DNA of 64,000 nucleotides. Source: Elusimicrobiota bacterium. Its GTDB lineage: Bacteria > Elusimicrobiota > Elusimicrobia > FEN-1173. A program made the translations under genes and the position numbers. Position 1 is the stretch's first letter. Every line of letters begins with the position of its first letter. A model generated the notes under the pieces. That model was not told the DNA's origin. It saw only the letters and a program-made list of their open reading frames with translations, and searched no databases. Below are positions 60,779 through 64,000 of this stretch, piece by piece. The stretch covers positions 1 through 64,000 of the forward strand of contig JADJZR010000019.1 in NCBI GenBank assembly GCA_016715645.1. Direction: 5' to 3'.

Positions 60779-62101
60779 ATGAAACCAATCGAACAATTGC
60801 CATTTGTGCGGGCCTGGTTTGACCAACGCCGGGTGTTGGTTGTGGGGTTGGGCAAATCGGGGGTCGCGGCCGCCTCGCTCTTGGCTCGACTGGGTGCCCG
60901 GGTGGCCGTAACGGAAAAAAAAGATCGGTCCAACTGTCTTTCGTGGGTTCGTCAGCTTCCGGCCTCGGTCCAGTTGGAGACCGGCGCTCACCGGCTCCTT
61001 CAACGGGACTGGGACCTGGCGGTGGTCAGCCCGGGAGTGCCCGCGGAGGTGGGAAATTCTTTCCGAGAAAAAGGCGTGCCCGTGTGGGGGGAACTGGAAC
61101 TGGCTTACCGGGTGTTGGTTCTGGCGGACCGTTGGCCCGCCTGGTCCGCGGCCATCACCGGCACAAACGGAAAAACAACGACCACCTCTTTGATGGGCGC
61201 TATTTTTCGCGCGGCGGGTCGGAACACGGTTGTGGCCGGAAACATCGGGGTCCCTCTCTGCGCCGTGATCAACGACGTTCGATCCGACGGAGCGGTGGCC
61301 CTGGAAGTGTCCAGTTACCAATTGGAAACCGCCGAAGCGTTTCGGCCCGCCGGAGGTGTCGTGCTGAACGTGACGCCGGACCATCTGGCCCGGCACGGTA
61401 CCATGGCCGCGTACGCCCGGACCAAGTTCCGCCTGTTTCAGTCCCAACAACCCGCCGACGCGGCCATTTTGAATTCCCAGGATCCCTGGTGCCGGACGTT
61501 GGCGCCCACGGTTCATGGAAGGGTTCACTGGTTTAACGACCGAATTTCACGTCCGTGGAAAACACCGCGATATCTTCCTGGCCGTCACAACGTGGCCAAC
61601 GCCATGGCGGCGGCGGTCTGCGCGCGGGCCTTGGGCGTGCCTGACACAGCCATCGCGCGGGCGTTGGCTGCCTTCCGCGGGGTGGAACATCGATTGGAAC
61701 CCGTTCGGACGTGGCGGGGCGTGCGGTTTATCAATGATTCCAAAGCGACCAATGTGGACTCGACCCGTGTCGCGCTGGATTCCTTGCCGGGTCCCTTGTT
61801 CATCATTTTGGGCGGGGAAGACAAAGGGGCCCCCTACGGGCCATTGATCCCGCTATTGAAGAAAAAAGCCAAGGAAATCCTGTTGATCGGCGAAGCCACG
61901 CCGAAAATCGCCAAAGAATTAGCGGGCGCGGCCCCCCAGGTCGTTTGCGGGACACTGGCTAAAGCCGTTCAACACGCCGCGTCCTCGGCCCAACCGGGGG
62001 ACACGCTGTTGTTGTCGCCGGCCTGCGCGTCGTTTGATCAGTTCGACAACTTTGAGCATCGGGGCCGCTGTTTTAAAAAAGAGGTGGGCCTGCTTCCGTG
62101 A
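60779..62101 (+). CDS. murD: UDP-MurNAc-L-alanine:D-glutamate ligase MurD
   Basis: Adds D-Glu to UDP-MurNAc-L-Ala. VLVVGLGKSGVAAASLLARLGARV is the N-terminal Rossmann part, AITGTNGKTTTTSLMGA the ATP loop, GRHNVANAMAAAV and FINDSKATNVDST the C-terminal signatures. 440 residues. It starts one base after the mraY stop and overlaps ftsW by 4 nt. Confidence 0.95.
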   Translation: MKPIEQLPFVRAWFDQRRVLVVGLGKSGVAAASLLARLGARVAVTEKKDRSNCLSWVRQLPASVQLETGAHRLLQRDWDLAVVSPGVPAEVGNSFREKGVPVWGELELAYRVLVLADRWPAWSAAITGTNGKTTTTSLMGAIFRAAGRNTVVAGNIGVPLCAVINDVRSDGAVALEVSSYQLETAEAFRPAGGVVLNVTPDHLARHGTMAAYARTKFRLFQSQQPADAAILNSQDPWCRTLAPTVHGRVHWFNDRISRPWKTPRYLPGRHNVANAMAAAVCARALGVPDTAIARALAAFRGVEHRLEPVRTWRGVRFINDSKATNVDSTRVALDSLPGPLFIILGGEDKGAPYGPLIPLLKKKAKEILLIGEATPKIAKELAGAAPQVVCGTLAKAVQHAASSAQPGDTLLLSPACASFDQFDNFEHRGRCFKKEVGLLP

Positions 62102-63237
62102 GTCCCGCCGCCAAACGCAAGCGGCCTCCCGATCGGAGACTGTTGATGACCACCGGCGCCTTGGTGGGAATCGGTTGGTTGGTTCTGTATTCCGCCAGCG
62201 CGTTGGTGGCCGAGGGGCGGTTTGGAGACCAATATTATTTTTTAAAACGGCAAATTCTTTGGACCGCTCTGGGGACCGCGGCGTTGTTGGCGGCGTACCA
62301 TATCCCTCTGGCCTGGATACAAAAGATGGCTCGGCCGCTTTTGGTAACGACCGTGGTGTTGTTGGTGATGGTTCTGGTGAGCGGGCACGAGGTCATGGGC
62401 GCCAAACGATGGCTCCGATTCGGTGGGTTTGGGTTTCAGCCGTCAGAACTGGCGAAACTGGGCCTGATTTTGGCCCTGGCCGACTACTTGGACCGGCGTC
62501 AAAGCCGTCTGGGTCGGTTTTTGAACGGATTCGTCCCCTCCCTCGTTCTGACGGGCATGGTGGTGGGCCTGATTGTCCTGGAACGGGATTTGGGAACCCC
62601 CCTTTTGATCGGATGTGTGGCCATGGGGATGATTTTTTTGGCGGGGGCCCGTCCAGCCCACTTGATGGCGACAGTCCTGGCCGTTTTACCGGCTCTTTAT
62701 TTGGCTGTTTTTCACGTGGCGTATCGGCGTCAACGGTTCCTGGCGTTTTTGGATCCGTGGAAAGACGCCAAAGGTACCGGTTATCAACTGGTTCAATCGT
62801 TGTTGGCGTTGGGGTCCGGGGGCTTGTGGGGTAAAGGCGCGGGAGAATCCACCATCAAAATGTATTACATGCCTGAAACCCAAACGGATTTTATTTTTCC
62901 GATCTTCGGAGAAGAGTTCGGATTTGTGGGCACGTCGATTGTTACGGCCCTGTATTTTTATCTCAGTTACACCTGTTTAAGAGTGGCGACCCAGGCGGTC
63001 CATTGGTTTCACGCGTTGGTGGCCGCGGGGGTGGGCTTGTGGTTGGGCGGGCAAGTGTTGATTAATTTGGGCGTGGTGACCGGCCTCTTGCCGACCAAGG
63101 GGATTCCGCTTCCGTTCATGTCGTTCGGGGGGTCTTCGATGCTGGTGTTGATGACGGGGATTGGACTGGTATTGAACGTTTCGCGCCAAGCGGGGACACC
63201 GATCTTGTCGTCCTCGTCGGCCCGGAAAATCGCATGA
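62098..63237 (+). CDS. ftsW: Septal peptidoglycan glycosyltransferase FtsW
   Basis: SEDS-family polymerase working with FtsI. About ten membrane helices. Typical landmarks are VLYSASALVAE, GAKRWLRFGGFGFQPSELAK, ERDLGTPLLIG, YQLVQSLLALGSGGLWGKGAGES and FPIFGEEFGF. 379 residues from GTG 62098. Its neighbours in the cluster favour FtsW over RodA. It overlaps murG by 4 nt. Confidence 0.93.
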   Translation: MSPAAKRKRPPDRRLLMTTGALVGIGWLVLYSASALVAEGRFGDQYYFLKRQILWTALGTAALLAAYHIPLAWIQKMARPLLVTTVVLLVMVLVSGHEVMGAKRWLRFGGFGFQPSELAKLGLILALADYLDRRQSRLGRFLNGFVPSLVLTGMVVGLIVLERDLGTPLLIGCVAMGMIFLAGARPAHLMATVLAVLPALYLAVFHVAYRRQRFLAFLDPWKDAKGTGYQLVQSLLALGSGGLWGKGAGESTIKMYYMPETQTDFIFPIFGEEFGFVGTSIVTALYFYLSYTCLRVATQAVHWFHALVAAGVGLWLGGQVLINLGVVTGLLPTKGIPLPFMSFGGSSMLVLMTGIGLVLNVSRQAGTPILSSSSARKIA

Positions 63238-64000
63238 AAAAAAATGCGCGGGTTCTTATTTCCGCCGGTGGAACGGGCGGGCACATCTTACCGGGGTTGG
63301 CCGTCGCAAAAATATTGCGCGAGCGGGGGCATCGGGTCCATTTTGCGGTCAAGAAAGATGAAAAAACTCCCGCATTTCTGGCCCGGGAAAAGTTTTCTTC
63401 CTCGGCCTTTCAATTTGAGGGCTTTCCCAGGAACTTGTCGATACGGTCCCTGACATTTCCGGTGATGGCCGCGGCCGCCCTGGCCTGCGCCCGACGAATT
63501 CTGCGGCGCGAAACGCCGGATGTCGTTTTGGGAATGGGGGGCTACATCACGGTGCCGGTGGGTGTGGCGGCAATAATGCGCCGTGTGCCGTTGGTGGTTC
63601 ACGAACAAAACGTGCGGGCGGGTTTGGCCAATCGGCTTTTATCCCGATGGGCCCGGGCCGCGGCGGTGAGCTTTGAGGAAACCGTCGGCCTTTCCTCCCG
63701 CGTGAATCGCACGGTGGTGACCGGACTGCCTCTGCGGCCGGATGTGGTGCCACAAGATCCCGCCCAGAGCCGCCTGCGGTTGGGGTTGGACCCCCAGGCG
63801 CCCACCCTCTTGATTTTCGGCGGGAGCCAAGGGGCCCGTTCATTGAACGCCCGGGTGTGGGCGGCGTTGCCGAAATGGGCCGCCCAGAAGCCGCGCTGGC
63901 AATACATCCATTTGACCGGTCCTGCCGACGAACCCGAGGGTCGGACGGTTTACCAAAAGTTCGGACTCAGGGCCCACGTGACCGCCTATCTGGCGGACAT
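63234..64000 (+). CDS. murG: Lipid II synthase MurG, 3' end outside the window
   Basis: Transfers GlcNAc to lipid I at the inner face of the membrane. From ATG 63234 (ATGA overlap with the ftsW stop) it reads ARVLISAGGTGGHILPGLAVA, the N-terminal glycine-rich loop, then GMGGYITVPVGVAA, VVHEQNVRAGLANRLLS and IFGGSQGARSLNARV of the second domain. 255 codons are open to the window edge; about 100 more are expected. Confidence 0.95.
   Translation, partial: MKKNARVLISAGGTGGHILPGLAVAKILRERGHRVHFAVKKDEKTPAFLAREKFSSSAFQFEGFPRNLSIRSLTFPVMAAAALACARRILRRETPDVVLGMGGYITVPVGVAAIMRRVPLVVHEQNVRAGLANRLLSRWARAAAVSFEETVGLSSRVNRTVVTGLPLRPDVVPQDPAQSRLRLGLDPQAPTLLIFGGSQGARSLNARVWAALPKWAAQKPRWQYIHLTGPADEPEGRTVYQKFGLRAHVTAYLAD

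Overview
The window is a GC-rich bacterial chromosome segment. I infer an Elusimicrobiota-like organism. The reasons are a giant secreted protein built from NHL, FG-GAP/VCBS and Fn3 modules with wording I associate with that phylum, large prepilin-type proteins, an alpha2/beta2 glycyl-tRNA synthetase, and a dcw cluster with a meso-DAP-type MurE. The phylum call is moderate. No rRNA, tRNA or CRISPR array was seen.

Layout. 1-2430 is a decayed margin: a trpA tail full of indels, a degenerate repeat, a frameshifted Fic gene and a truncated NHL gene. 2471-17457 is one surface-protein gene of about 5,000 residues, now in four pieces because of three frameshifts. It has 12 NHL repeats, then 42 FG-GAP repeats in six blocks of exactly seven, separated by Fn3-like pairs. 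17500-20280 is a defence/addiction patch: an AbiE-type toxin-antitoxin pair, a second copy of the surface gene's 3' end, a poly-G tract and a HigBA-like locus with a truncated toxin. 20280-31744 holds a TudS-like desulfidase, a P-type ATPase, a HEAT lipoprotein, a cNMP-patatin protein, and two pseudopilins divergent from a PilX-like protein. 31815-45739 is a housekeeping run: hisS-aspS, vapBC, phoH, pgpH-like, ybeY, two CNNM/CorC genes, mgtE, recO, glyQ, glyS. 45925-52760 carries a LysM protein, a TPR protein, dprA, topA, xerC and a UBA-like protein. 52814-64000 is the dcw cluster: mraZ, rsmH, ftsL, ftsI, murE, murF, mraY, murD, ftsW, murG (cut by the window end).

How it works together. The last third makes and polymerises the lipid-linked peptidoglycan precursor and forms the septum. 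Most of those genes overlap by 4 nt, so they are probably translationally coupled. A sigma70-like promoter plus a ladder of MraZ boxes precedes mraZ. The middle third is translation, RNA quality control and Mg2+ handling.

The most interesting signal is a family of at least six intergenic repeats (A-F, about 118-231 bp). They have GTAAC...GTTAC ends, near-perfect 8-bp flanking duplications and paired hairpins whose stems covary and whose loops are mutually complementary. One supplies the present stop codon of murF, another supplies the last 21 residues of the P-type ATPase, and another sits at the rsmH stop. They look like non-autonomous (MITE-type) elements; the ends and duplication length resemble the IS66 family. 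A second puzzle is mgtE, intact except for three in-frame TAG codons within 18 bases.
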